A stretch of DNA of 34,984 nt from Tannerellaceae bacterium (GTDB taxonomy: Bacteria > Bacteroidota > Bacteroidia > Bacteroidales > Tannerellaceae): NCBI GenBank assembly GCA_031266215.1, contig JAISBL010000077.1:1-34984 (forward strand), given 5' to 3'. Below are positions 9,513 to 18,284 of this stretch, one piece after another (the stretch's first letter is position 1; each line of letters opens with the position of its first letter). The notes beneath the pieces were generated by a model, which saw only the letters and a list, made by a program, of their open reading frames with translations, did not search any database and was not told the DNA's origin. The translations under genes were made by a program, and so were the position numbers.

Positions 9513-10907
9513 TTACCGGAGCATGGTTTCGATCTCCTCCAGGGAGCGCCCGGTTGTTTCGGGCAGCAGCTTCCATGTGATGAGGAGATAGGGGATGCAC
9601 ATTAGTCCGAACAGCCAGAATACACCGTATGGGGCCAGATGGGCGAGTAGCCAGGGTGTTAACTGTCCGATCAGGTAGGTGCCCGTCCACAGTGACAGGC
9701 CGGCGGCCGACATGGCCGCTCCGCGTATTCTGGCGGGATACATCTCGGACAGTAATACGAAGATGACGGTGCAGATGGATATGGCGCAGAAGAAGATATA
9801 AAGCCCGATCAGAGCCAGCAGAAGTCCGGGCTGTAACGTATACCGGGATTGAAGAAGGAAATAGAGCCCGATCAGGGCCAGTGTGACAACCATGCCCGAA
9901 ACACCGGAGTAGATCAGCCTTTTGCGCCCTATACGGTCGATCAGCCACATGCCCAGGAGCGTGGAGATGACGTTTATCACTCCGATGACTATCTGGAAGT
10001 CGAGCGAACCGCTGCCACCCAGTCCGGCCTGTTCAAAAAAGACCGGACCGTAATACAGCACGGCGTTTACGCCCATGAACTGCCCCAGCATTGCCAGGCT
10101 GATACCGGTGAAGAGGGCTTTGCGAAATCCCGGCTGCCAGAGCATCCGCCACGTAGCTTTCTCCTCCGTTTTCGGGCGGAGCAGTCCCTTTATCTCTGCT
10201 ATCTGATCGCCGACCACTTCAGGGCCAAACAGCCTGTTCATCACTGCGGCGGCTTTGCTCTCCCGCGAGTGGACTATCTGCCAGCGCGGGCTTTCGGGAA
10301 TGAGGAAGAGGATGATTAAAAAGACCAGGGCCGGAAGGGCTTCGATGCCCAGCATGGCACGCCAGAACTCGTCGACAAAGATGGTATGCAGCCATTCCGC
10401 CGCCTCAGGCGCAGGAGGGGCCGAGAGGGCGTGACGCATTACGGCGGCGTTGACCAGGTATGAACTTAGTATGCCGGCCGTGACGGCGAACTGATACAGC
10501 GCGACCAGCCGGCCGCGATAACGGGCCGTGGATATTTCGGAGATATAGAGAGGCGACAGTATGGAGGCGACACCGACACCGACGCCACCGACGATCCTGT
10601 AGGCCAGCAACACGGTTTCACTGCCCGACAGCATGCATCCGGCCGACGACCACAGGAACAGGACGGCCGAGAGTAGCAGGACAGGCTTGCGCCCCAGGGC
10701 GTCGCTGAGCCAGCCGGCGAACATTACGCCGCTTATCGACCCGATGAGCGCGCAGCCTACGTACCAGCCGGTCTGCAACTCGTCGAGCCCGAACTGCGCC
10801 GATACGCTGCCGATGGTGCCCGAAACTACCGCCGTGTCGTAACCGAAGAGGAAACCGCCCAGGGCGGCGGCGGCAGACAGGAGGATCATGTATACCGGTG
10901 ATTTCAT
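9513..10907 (-). CDS. MFS sugar porter family transporter
   Basis: This is a 464-aa inner-membrane sugar transporter of the major facilitator superfamily, sugar porter (XylE/GLUT-like) family. It shows 12 predicted helices in two halves joined by a long cytosolic loop. Family signatures are GYDTAVVSG in helix 1, GWLSDALGRKPVLL in loop 2-3, PESPRWQI before the central loop, DRIGRKRLIYSG in loop 8-9, and PETTGRSLEEIE at the C-terminus. Sugar:proton symport is the usual mode; the substrate cannot be read from sequence. It follows the DUF4434 gene by 12 bp. A weak hairpin (about 9491-9514) lies just past the stop. Confidence 0.93.
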   Translation of the reverse strand: MKSPVYMILLSAAAALGGFLFGYDTAVVSGTIGSVSAQFGLDELQTGWYVGCALIGSISGVMFAGWLSDALGRKPVLLLSAVLFLWSSAGCMLSGSETVLLAYRIVGGVGVGVASILSPLYISEISTARYRGRLVALYQFAVTAGILSSYLVNAAVMRHALSAPPAPEAAEWLHTIFVDEFWRAMLGIEALPALVFLIILFLIPESPRWQIVHSRESKAAAVMNRLFGPEVVGDQIAEIKGLLRPKTEEKATWRMLWQPGFRKALFTGISLAMLGQFMGVNAVLYYGPVFFEQAGLGGSGSLDFQIVIGVINVISTLLGMWLIDRIGRKRLIYSGVSGMVVTLALIGLYFLLQSRYTLQPGLLLALIGLYIFFCAISICTVIFVLLSEMYPARIRGAAMSAAGLSLWTGTYLIGQLTPWLLAHLAPYGVFWLFGLMCIPYLLITWKLLPETTGRSLEEIETMLR

Positions 10908-10919
10908 TGGAACTTTGAG

Positions 10920-11990
10920 TTAACTGCCCTGCCTGATGTTGAAATAATCCCTGTACCGGTCGTACAGGTTACCGGCCTGCCGGTAGCATGACTGTGGACT
11001 CATGAAGTGTGAGAACTCAAAGGTGACGGCCTTGTCGTAACCAGCCCTCCGGGCGGCTTCGAGCTTCATCCGCAGTTTGTCGAACTTGATGGGCATGAAC
11101 TTTATCGGCATGTCGCGGTCGAAGGACTCGGCATTTGTCCAGCATTGCAGCCCGTACCTGTCGGCCAGCTTTTTGTTGACTTCAAAGAAAGCGTCCAGCT
11201 CGTCGTAGCCGATATGGCCATCCTGAAAAGCGCAGGCGTCGATGGCGCCGCTTACGCCGTCGAATATCTCGCCCCATTCGCGCTCATGCTCTTCCACCGT
11301 CACGGCGTCCGCTTTAGACAATTCTCCCGCGGCGGCCATCACTGCTTTTTTACCGTCTATCCAGGGCGAGATGAGCGTTGGCAGCCCTCCCGACACGTCT
11401 TTGCACTGCCGCCCCATTGAGCGGAAGGCTTCGATGGCCCCTTTGGTCCTGCGGCTGATCTCGGCGCTTATGTACCATCCCCCGAAGCTTTGATGATGCC
11501 CGTAGCGAAGCCAGGCTTCTTCTATCACGTAGCGGTTGTCTTCTATCTCCCATGCCAGGTCTCCGGTATCCCAGTAACGGCCGGAGTCGTATAAACCGAA
11601 CCAGAACCTGAGACCGTGCTTTGCGGCCAGTTGCAGGAACATCTCTACCAGGTCGGTCGACGGCTTGTAGCATCCGCGCTTATTTATCAGATAAGCGGAG
11701 GGGTAGGTGATGAATTTGCGGTATCCGGAGCGTATCATGATGACGGTATCTATGCCGATTGCCTTCATATGGGCGAAGTCCCGGTCCCACTCCTTCCTGC
11801 TCCAGTTCTGGTGAGGAATGTCGTGCGAGATCTCGTCGAGGAAAGTCCCTGTTATCTTCAGGCCCTGGCCGCGCGGGACGATCAACCCGCCGGCAATACT
11901 CTCGTCCGTACCGTCGCGGCAACCGGTAAGCGCCGGCAGTCCGGCGAGTGTTGTGACCGCCATTATTTTCTTCAAAAAATCTCTGCGCAT
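10920..11990 (-). CDS. DUF4434-like TIM-barrel protein, Tat-type lipoprotein
   Basis: The 356-aa protein begins MRRDFLKKIM, a twin-arginine motif, followed by a hydrophobic stretch and the lipobox ALTGC (Cys24). It therefore appears to be an exported lipoprotein, possibly folded before export. The body resembles the DUF4434 family, thought to be glycoside-hydrolase-like TIM barrels: GTFLDEISHDIPHQNW, an IDTVIMIRSGY strand, GWYISAEIS and CWTNAESF. The Glu residues in the last two are candidate catalytic acids, by analogy only. It may be the nearest thing to a glycan-cleaving enzyme in this locus. It has its own candidate promoter and is co-directional with the MFS gene. Confidence 0.8.
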   Translation of the reverse strand: MRRDFLKKIMAVTTLAGLPALTGCRDGTDESIAGGLIVPRGQGLKITGTFLDEISHDIPHQNWSRKEWDRDFAHMKAIGIDTVIMIRSGYRKFITYPSAYLINKRGCYKPSTDLVEMFLQLAAKHGLRFWFGLYDSGRYWDTGDLAWEIEDNRYVIEEAWLRYGHHQSFGGWYISAEISRRTKGAIEAFRSMGRQCKDVSGGLPTLISPWIDGKKAVMAAAGELSKADAVTVEEHEREWGEIFDGVSGAIDACAFQDGHIGYDELDAFFEVNKKLADRYGLQCWTNAESFDRDMPIKFMPIKFDKLRMKLEAARRAGYDKAVTFEFSHFMSPQSCYRQAGNLYDRYRDYFNIRQGS

Positions 11991-12042
11991 AGGCTATAAT
12001 GTTGTTTTAAAGTGACGCTACAGAAGCCTTCAACAGTGGCTG

Positions 12043-12076
12043 CCGGATTGTACACCCAGTCTGCACCGGATTGTAC
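12043..12076. repeat. Two direct copies of CCGGATTGTAC in the DUF4434 leader
   Basis: CCGGATTGTAC occurs at 12043-12053 and again at 12066-12076, a 23-bp step. The flanking bases TGC are also similar. The pair lies between the candidate -7 box (12088-12095) and the start codon at 11990, so it would be in the mRNA leader. It could be a two-site operator or a residual two-copy tandem repeat. Function is unknown. Confidence 0.6.
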
Positions 12077-12087
12077 GACCTTTCTGC

Positions 12088-12095
12088 CAAAGGTA
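12088..12095 (-). promoter_or_regulatory. Candidate -7 box for the DUF4434-MFS transcript
   Basis: The plus strand reads CAAAGGTA, giving TACCTTTG on the minus strand, a full match to TAnnTTTG. There is no good -33 match. Its position between tandem array 2 and the DUF4434 gene suggests DUF4434-MFS is a separate transcription unit from susCD. Confidence 0.4.
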
Positions 12096-12176
12096 TTAAA
12101 TTACTTCTAAAATAGGCCTTTAAACGAACCTGGCGCCACCTGCCGACAGCGCGGCGCATCCTGCAAACCTGAGTCC

Positions 12177-12442
12177 GATGTAAGAAAAGTCCGGCGAAAG
12201 TCGCCCACATTTCGATGAAAAGTGTACATATTTCAATGAAAGTTGTTCACATTTCGGTGAAAGTTGCACATTTTTCGATGAAAATTGCCCACTCTTCGAT
12301 GAAAAGTGTACACATTTCAATGAAAATTGCTCACATTTCGGCGAAAGTTGCCCACATTTCGATGAAAAGCGGACACATTTCGGCGAAATTTGCCCGCTTT
12401 TCAAGGGAGAAAGGCACAATCACACCGGCCTTTTCTTACATC
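12177..12442. repeat. 18-bp inverted repeat flanking array 2
   Basis: The left arm GATGTAAGAAAAGTCCGG (12177-12194) and the right arm CCGGCCTTTTCTTACATC (12425-12442) are inverted copies with 17 of 18 bases matching. Weaker similarity continues outward (CCTGCAAACCT on the left, AGGTTACAGG on the right) with small insertions. The arms enclose all nine array units, so a transcript would form a long stem with the array in its loop. The arrangement could also mark the ends of a small non-autonomous inserted element. I saw no clear target-site duplication. Confidence 0.85.
12185..12415. repeat. Tandem array 2: 21-bp units, 9 copies plus degenerate ends
   Basis: Nine 21-bp units fill 12206-12394 in exact register; degenerate copies occupy 12185-12205 and 12395-12415. 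The core is CACATTTCGATGAAAAGTG, with variable positions (CGA/CAA/CGG/CGC after TTT, and the last bases GTGTA/GTTGCC). Each unit contains the dyad TTTC-nnn-GAAA. No unique spacers exist. The array sits between susD and the DUF4434 gene and is enclosed by an 18-bp inverted repeat (12177-12194 and 12425-12442). Open frames through it encode heptapeptide repeats only because 21 is divisible by 3. Confidence 0.97.
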
Positions 12443-12468
12443 AGGTTACAGGCGAATGCCCGCAGAAC

Positions 12469-12483
12469 GCGTCATTCTGACGC
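12469..12483 (-). terminator. 3' hairpin directly after susD
   Basis: GCGTCA (12469-12474) pairs with TGACGC (12478-12483) across a 3-nt loop. It begins at the base next to the susD stop codon on the minus strand. No T tract follows, so it may stabilise the mRNA 3' end rather than terminate transcription by itself. Confidence 0.45.
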
Positions 12484-14148
12484 TTAGTAATTGTCGTTCT
12501 GCGTTAGCGCGCCGCCTACGTAGTCTATCTCATTCTGGGGAATGGGATAAGGCCAGGTCTTGTCCGACACGTTAGTCCCGGCCCCTGAGTATATGCCTTC
12601 AGGCGTACGTCCGAAAGCCTGCATTTTCTCTACAAACACGCCCCAGCGCAGAAGGTCGTACAGGCGCATACCTTCTCCACCCAGCTCTACACGCCGTTCG
12701 TGGCGTATGGCTGTGCGGAGGTCGTCGGTGAGCTTCACCTTGTACTTTGACTCGAATGTGGATTCGGTCACCCGCTGGTCTTCGGTCACGTTGAACTTCC
12801 TCGACCTGGCGTATGAGTCCACGGGCGACGAGGTGACAAACGCCCGGTGACGTACCCTGTTCAGGACGTCTACCGCCGTCTGCCTGTCTCCGTTGGTCTC
12901 CACCAGACACTCGGCATACATTAATAATACATCAGCGTAGCGAATGTGGTAGAAAGTCCAGTCGGTGTCGAAAAGTCCGCCGGTTACACGGCGAGAGAAG
13001 TCGGGATACTGCTTGCGGCTATGTTGCAGCGGGTAATTGTCGTACCCCGAATAATCGTGCACCTCATCAGTACCGTCAGGCTTTACAAAGATGTCGCCAG
13101 ACGAAAGGACGGTATGCACCAGCCGCGGGTCGCCCGTTTCATACTCACTCACCAGATCATGCGTAGGACATTCGCCGCCCCATCCGCCTGTACCGGCGCG
13201 GCCTACATTCATTTGCGGGCAAACGCTGCCACCGGTATATCCGGCGTTATAGGAACGCAGTGTGATGAAGACAGCTTCGGAGGACTTGTATCCCCTGTCG
13301 GCGCTGTTGAACAGATCCTCATAGTCATCTGCCAGGTCGTAAGCGCCGGACTCCACCACGGCCTTAAGGTCGGTGAGGGCCGTCTGATAGTTGCCGACAA
13401 ACATTTGCACCCTTGCACGGAAAGACATGGCCGCTTCCCTTGTAACGCGCCCCAGTTCAGAGGAGGGGAGTTGCAGGGCGCCCGGCAGATGGCCCGATCC
13501 GATGGCCTTGTCGAGGTCTGAGATGATGAACTGTATAACGGCGTCTTTGCCGGTCTTGGTTATCGAACTTTTATCTATCGCATTCATGGGAACGTCTATA
13601 ATGGGAATATTGCCGAAGATAACGGCCAGGTCGAAGTAGTAGAATGCGCGGAGGAAGTAAGCCTCGGCTATCCACCTGTTCTTAAGTTCGACAGACACCA
13701 GCGCCCCACCGCTATGGATGAGCACCGTTTCAGGTTTGACAAGGTTAAGGAACACATTGCAATGAGCGATGGCGTCGCGGTAACGATGGTTCCACAGATC
13801 GGTAAGCAGGCCGTTTGTCGGCAGCGGATTACCCCTTGACACCTCGGTGATGACGACACGGTCTCCGGCATCCGATCCGCCTTTGGAGGCATCGTCGGTA
13901 AGCTGGTCGCCGGTGTCAAATTTCATGGTCTGGTAGCTCCAGTCGTTCAGGATGGGGACGTAGCACCTTGTCAGCAGCTTAAATCCCCCGTCTTCGGTAC
14001 CCAGGTAAGTAGCTTCGTCGAGCGAGCCCATCGGCGGACGGTCCAGGAAATCGTCGGAGCATCCCACCAGCAGAGCTCCCGATAAAAGGACCACCATATT
14101 ATATATAGACATAGTGTATAATATGCCAGGTTTTTTAATTGATTTCAT
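12484..14148 (-). CDS. SusD/RagB family surface glycan-binding lipoprotein
   Basis: SusD-like proteins form the lid on a SusC channel and capture glycans at the cell surface. The 554-aa protein has a signal peptide with lipobox LLVGC (Cys30), followed by SDDF, an acidic stretch consistent with surface export. The SusD fold is supported by AYFLRAFYYFDLAVIFGNIPI, the TPR-like helices, and the C-terminal RHERRVELGGEGMRLYDLLRW and PIPQNEID segments. It lies 27 bp downstream of susC. The ligand cannot be predicted. A 15-bp hairpin begins right at the stop codon. Confidence 0.96.
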   Translation of the reverse strand: MKSIKKPGILYTMSIYNMVVLLSGALLVGCSDDFLDRPPMGSLDEATYLGTEDGGFKLLTRCYVPILNDWSYQTMKFDTGDQLTDDASKGGSDAGDRVVITEVSRGNPLPTNGLLTDLWNHRYRDAIAHCNVFLNLVKPETVLIHSGGALVSVELKNRWIAEAYFLRAFYYFDLAVIFGNIPIIDVPMNAIDKSSITKTGKDAVIQFIISDLDKAIGSGHLPGALQLPSSELGRVTREAAMSFRARVQMFVGNYQTALTDLKAVVESGAYDLADDYEDLFNSADRGYKSSEAVFITLRSYNAGYTGGSVCPQMNVGRAGTGGWGGECPTHDLVSEYETGDPRLVHTVLSSGDIFVKPDGTDEVHDYSGYDNYPLQHSRKQYPDFSRRVTGGLFDTDWTFYHIRYADVLLMYAECLVETNGDRQTAVDVLNRVRHRAFVTSSPVDSYARSRKFNVTEDQRVTESTFESKYKVKLTDDLRTAIRHERRVELGGEGMRLYDLLRWGVFVEKMQAFGRTPEGIYSGAGTNVSDKTWPYPIPQNEIDYVGGALTQNDNY

Positions 14149-14175
14149 ACGGATAATAAAGTAAAGTTTATAAGA

Positions 14176-17100
14176 TTATAATTTCATGCTTACACCAAAC
14201 ATACATGTTCTTGCCTGGGGATAGAACCCCATATCGATACCCATGTATTGAGGATTGTCGCTGCCTATCTCAGGATCAAGCCCCGAATAACCGGTCAGGG
14301 TGAAGAGGTTTTGTACGGCAAGGAAGAAACGCAGGTCGCTGACGGTGATCTTTTGCGTCAGACGGTTGGGCAGCGTATACCCGATCTGGATGTTTTTGAG
14401 CCTGACGTAAGAGCCGTCTTCGATATACCAGTCGGACATCTCAAGGTTCATACGGCTGTTGGCGTCTATCGAGAAGTTCTTGTCGGTGCTTCCCGGCCCG
14501 CTCCAGAAGGTAGTCAGTATGTCTTTGGGAGCATTGTACCACCCGGTGCCTGAATAGATGTCATACTTCAGGATGTTGAGTATATCGTTGCCAATAGATC
14601 CCTGGAAGAATGCGCTGAAGTCAAAGCCCTTGTACTCGGCGCCCAGCGTGAGGCCAAAGGTAAAGTCAGGATGCGGGTTACCTATCATTGTCCTGTCCAG
14701 TTCATCGAGCACGCCGTCGTGATTGCGGTCTACAAACCTGAGATCGCCGGGCTGAGCCGATGGCATGATCTTTTTGCCCTCAACAGCGTAATTGTCTACC
14801 TCCTGCGGGGTCTGGAAGACGCCGTCGGTTTCGAAGCCGTAGAAATAACCGATCGGCTGTCCCACTTCGGTCATTGTGTAGGTCTGATTGCCCAGGTGAA
14901 TACCTTTGCCCGGTATATTGGACCCGCTGCCGAGGCTTTCTACCCTGTTGCGGTAGGTGGAGACGTTAGCATTAATGTGGTAGGCAAAGTCTTTCGCCGC
15001 CACTCCGTCATACACAAGGGTAAACTCAAGTCCCTTGTTGCTGACGCTGCCGGCATTCATCCACGGATAGTTGGGCAGGCCCAGTGACGTCGGCAGGGGT
15101 AGCTGTAAGAGCATGTCGGATGTCTTGCGGTCGAAATAGTCAAGCGTGAGCCTGAGCGAACCATGCAGGAAGGCCAGGTCGAGGCCAAAGTCCAACTGGC
15201 TGGTCGTTTCCCACTTCAGGTCGGGATTGCCCACCGAGCCGCGTCCGCCCGACAACTGCATCTGATTGGGATTGCCAAAGAGGTAATAGCTACTGTTGCC
15301 GTACGTATTAAGGTAAGCACCGGCCGTGCGGTAGATATTCTGGTTACCTATCTCACCCCAGGCGGCCCTCAGCTTGCCCTGCGACAGCCATCCGGCATTT
15401 TTCAGGAAATCCTCCTGCGAGAAGTTCCACCCGGCCGATACCGAAGGGAACATACCCCATTTGTTGCCTTTGGCAAAGGCCGAGGAGCCGTCCCAGCGAA
15501 TATTGGCCGTCACCATATACTTGTCGTCAAAGGAATAGAAGACACGTCCGAAGTACGAGTTAAGGCTATGTATGTTGATATACCCGCTGGCCCCGGGATT
15601 GAGCGTGCCGGCGTTTAATATACGCTGGTTGGGGTCGTTGTTCACCATACCCTGCTTTGAGGCTCCTATCTCTTCGTACCTGTTCTTCTCGGCAGAAGTC
15701 CCGATCATGGCGTTTACCGCATGCCTGTCATACCGGTCGTTAAAGGTGAGGTAGTTGTCAAACACCCAATAGTCTGTCCGTCCCGTAAACTTACTTACCG
15801 AGGCGTACGTAGAATATTCATCCCCATCCAGATAATACTTTGGCGTAAAGCCATCGCTGAGCGACCGGCCCAGATCGAGTGCGATACTGCTCTTGTAGGT
15901 AAGGAAGGGAAAGAGTTTGATCTCAGCCGACACGTTCGATTTAGACAAGATGCCTGTCCATACGCTCAGCGACATGCGTTCGACCTGGGCTACAGCGTTC
16001 GACTTGTTTGAGTAAATAACGCCCGTATAGCGCGAGTAAGGATTGGTAGGCTCGTAGCCACTCATTATCCTGCCCTGGAGGAAGTCTGGTATATCCTTCA
16101 GATTATCCCGGTATACCGGCGTGATGGGGTCGGCCGTTACGGTGTTGAACACAGTAGCCAGGTAGGCATTGTTCTCATCGATGTTCCTCCTCGACTCATA
16201 TACAAGGACGGTATTGGCCGAGAAGTTAAGCCATTTGGTCACCTCCGAGTCAACGTTCAGCCGTCCCGACAGCCGCTCATAGTCCGAACCCTTCAGGATA
16301 CCCTTCTGATCCATATAATTGAAGCTCGCCCGGTACCTCAGCTTATCCATACCACCGGATAAAGAAAGGTTATACGTCTGCAACGGAGCCTCCATCATGG
16401 GGCGTGTCGTCTCTTTCCACCAGTCGGTGCCGCTGCGTGAACCGTTCTTTGCCAGGAAAGAAAGTATCTGCTCTCTTTTCTCCGGCGTGGCAAAGTCATC
16501 CATAGGCTCCCTTCCGGCAGCCGTATAAGCCCGGTTCTTGTATTCCATAAAACCTTCGGCGTCCAGCATGTCATAGCGTTTGACTATGTTCTGGAACCCT
16601 ATGTTCATGTCAAATTCAATGACGCTGCGGTACGCTCCTTCCGACAAACCGCGTTTGGTAGAGACCAGTATAACGCCATTGGCGGCGCGCGCTCCGTAAA
16701 TAGCCTGGGCGGAGGCATCCTTGAGCACTTCGATGCTCTCAATGTCACGTGCGTTGAGCCATCCGATGCTGGTCTGCGGAAGTCCGTCTACAACGTAAAG
16801 GGGGTTGTTATCGTTCAGAGTCCCTACGCCGCGGATACGCACCGTACCCATAGAGCCGGGACTGCCGGAGGTGGAAGTGATAGTCACCCCTGCGGCCTTT
16901 CCCTGCAGTGCATCCGAGGCGCTGCGAAGGGGCAGGCCGGCGATGTCTTCGCCTTTAACCTGCGACACGGCCCCGGTCAGATCCCTTTTCTTGAACGAGC
17001 CGTAGCCTACCACCACCACCTCGTCAAGCCTTTGTGTGTCTTCGGCCAGTTCAACATCTATCACCTGCCGGTTGTTCACGCTTATCTCCTGAGTCAGGTA

Positions 17101-17361
17101 GCCGATGTATGAAACGTGCAGCGTGGCGTTGGCAGGAACGTTGTCGATCGTAAAACGACCATCCAAATCTGTTGTCGCGCCGGAGGTCGTCCCTTCTACC
17201 AGCACATTGACCCCTATCAGAGCGTCTCCCCTCCCGGCGTCGGTCACCCGGCCCTGGACGCGCCTTACAGTCTGCGCATCCTGCGCCTGCAATTGTATGG
17301 CCGCTATCAGGTACAGGCAGACGGCAAAGAGGTTTTTCAGTATCTTATATTTTCTCTTCAT
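14176..17361 (-). CDS. SusC/RagA family TonB-dependent outer-membrane transporter
   Basis: The 1061-aa protein imports ligand bound by its SusD partner across the outer membrane using TonB energy. In order it has: a signal peptide ending near QLQAQ; a carboxypeptidase-like regulatory domain at about 35-105; the TonB box DEVVVVGYG at 113-121; a plug domain with VRIRGVGTLNDNNPLYVVDG and IESIEVLKDASAQAIYGARAANG; and a long beta-barrel ending in a typical C-terminal strand (ARTCMFGVSMKL). No FecR/anti-sigma signalling extension is visible before the regulatory domain. It lies 36 bp downstream of the TIM-barrel gene, so enzymes come before susCD in this operon. Confidence 0.97.
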   Translation of the reverse strand: MKRKYKILKNLFAVCLYLIAAIQLQAQDAQTVRRVQGRVTDAGRGDALIGVNVLVEGTTSGATTDLDGRFTIDNVPANATLHVSYIGYLTQEISVNNRQVIDVELAEDTQRLDEVVVVGYGSFKKRDLTGAVSQVKGEDIAGLPLRSASDALQGKAAGVTITSTSGSPGSMGTVRIRGVGTLNDNNPLYVVDGLPQTSIGWLNARDIESIEVLKDASAQAIYGARAANGVILVSTKRGLSEGAYRSVIEFDMNIGFQNIVKRYDMLDAEGFMEYKNRAYTAAGREPMDDFATPEKREQILSFLAKNGSRSGTDWWKETTRPMMEAPLQTYNLSLSGGMDKLRYRASFNYMDQKGILKGSDYERLSGRLNVDSEVTKWLNFSANTVLVYESRRNIDENNAYLATVFNTVTADPITPVYRDNLKDIPDFLQGRIMSGYEPTNPYSRYTGVIYSNKSNAVAQVERMSLSVWTGILSKSNVSAEIKLFPFLTYKSSIALDLGRSLSDGFTPKYYLDGDEYSTYASVSKFTGRTDYWVFDNYLTFNDRYDRHAVNAMIGTSAEKNRYEEIGASKQGMVNNDPNQRILNAGTLNPGASGYINIHSLNSYFGRVFYSFDDKYMVTANIRWDGSSAFAKGNKWGMFPSVSAGWNFSQEDFLKNAGWLSQGKLRAAWGEIGNQNIYRTAGAYLNTYGNSSYYLFGNPNQMQLSGGRGSVGNPDLKWETTSQLDFGLDLAFLHGSLRLTLDYFDRKTSDMLLQLPLPTSLGLPNYPWMNAGSVSNKGLEFTLVYDGVAAKDFAYHINANVSTYRNRVESLGSGSNIPGKGIHLGNQTYTMTEVGQPIGYFYGFETDGVFQTPQEVDNYAVEGKKIMPSAQPGDLRFVDRNHDGVLDELDRTMIGNPHPDFTFGLTLGAEYKGFDFSAFFQGSIGNDILNILKYDIYSGTGWYNAPKDILTTFWSGPGSTDKNFSIDANSRMNLEMSDWYIEDGSYVRLKNIQIGYTLPNRLTQKITVSDLRFFLAVQNLFTLTGYSGLDPEIGSDNPQYMGIDMGFYPQARTCMFGVSMKL

Positions 17362-17397
17362 GATTGTTATAATTTTATGCTTTAATGATTTTAAGGC

Positions 17398-18261
17398 TTA
17401 AAAGATTTCATCCGCCGCCTTGTTGAAATAGTCTATGCTTTCTTTGATGTCGGGCACGGAGTTCTCCCAGTTGTATTCGTACTCGATAGAGAAGACACCT
17501 TCGAAACGCTGCCTTTTCAGCTCCCTGAGCATGCCTTTCACATCCAGTATCCCGGTTCCCCAGATGACGTCATGCTGCTCGGCTTCTCCTTCCTGTTTTG
17601 CAGCTATATCCTTGAAGTGGAGGGAGACGATACGTCCTTCCAGCTTCCTGATGCAGTCTGTCTGGTCTAGTCCTTCCCTTCTCCAGTGGCCCACGTCGGC
17701 GCATGCGCCGATCAGGTTGCTGCGGTGTGATATCTGTTGCAGCAGGGCGTCGGGATTCCAATACGTTGAAGGCTGCGGATGGTTGTGGACAGAGACTTTT
17801 ATGCCATACCTGCCGGCCAGTTCTTCCACCATATCCCAGTCGCTCACGGCCGGTTCGCAGGTTATAAACTCCATGTCCATCGCCCTGGCGAAGGCGAACT
17901 GCTTTTCCCATTCGTCAGGATTGTCGGTCACGAACACTCCTGTGCCTACAATTTTGATGCCCTTTGACTCCGCCAGTTCCTTTATCTCCCTGCGGGTCTG
18001 TTCGTCGAGATTGAAGCCAAAAACTTCGTCGCCCCATTTGCCGCCCAACTTGTGTCCGGGATATATCTCAATGTACCTGACGCCCAGCTCTGCGGTCTTA
18101 TCCAGCGCTTCGGTCAGTGGAAATACATGGAAGGTGTAAGACTGTATCGCCAGTCTCCAACCGTTACTTTCGGCCTTTGTCTGCGCCTCACCTCCGCCGC
18201 ATGATATAAGCGGGAAGACGGCGAGAGAGGCTAATGCGAGTTTTAATAGATTTTTAAACAT
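17398..18261 (-). CDS. Sugar phosphate isomerase/epimerase-like TIM barrel, lipoprotein
   Basis: This 287-aa protein of the xylose isomerase-like TIM barrel (AP endonuclease 2) superfamily has a lipoprotein signal, LISC (Cys21) followed by GGG. That lacks the acidic surface-export pattern, so a periplasmic lipoprotein is likely. A metal-binding quartet is visible: Glu136 (TCEP), Asp189 (CADVGH), His215 (SLHFKD) and Glu260 (FSIEYE). The His-rich strand VSVHNHPQ is also typical. Cytosolic relatives isomerise or epimerise sugars, and some exported relatives act on oxidised (keto) sugars. It lies 23 bp downstream of the exported Gfo/Idh/MocA gene, so the two probably act in sequence. Confidence 0.9.
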   Translation of the reverse strand: MFKNLLKLALASLAVFPLISCGGGEAQTKAESNGWRLAIQSYTFHVFPLTEALDKTAELGVRYIEIYPGHKLGGKWGDEVFGFNLDEQTRREIKELAESKGIKIVGTGVFVTDNPDEWEKQFAFARAMDMEFITCEPAVSDWDMVEELAGRYGIKVSVHNHPQPSTYWNPDALLQQISHRSNLIGACADVGHWRREGLDQTDCIRKLEGRIVSLHFKDIAAKQEGEAEQHDVIWGTGILDVKGMLRELKRQRFEGVFSIEYEYNWENSVPDIKESIDYFNKAADEIF

Positions 18262-18284
18262 AGGTTATTTTATTAATGAAGTTA

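Noticed and set aside
51..12199. Shared AGTCCGGC core near the left edge of arrays 1 and 2
   Set aside because: The match (about 11 of 15 positions including flanks) is too short to separate from coincidence and is absent near arrays 3 and 4.
12120..12487. Heptapeptide-repeat proteins on both strands across array 2
   Set aside because: Open frames on both strands through the same 21-bp array point to a by-product of the period rather than real genes.
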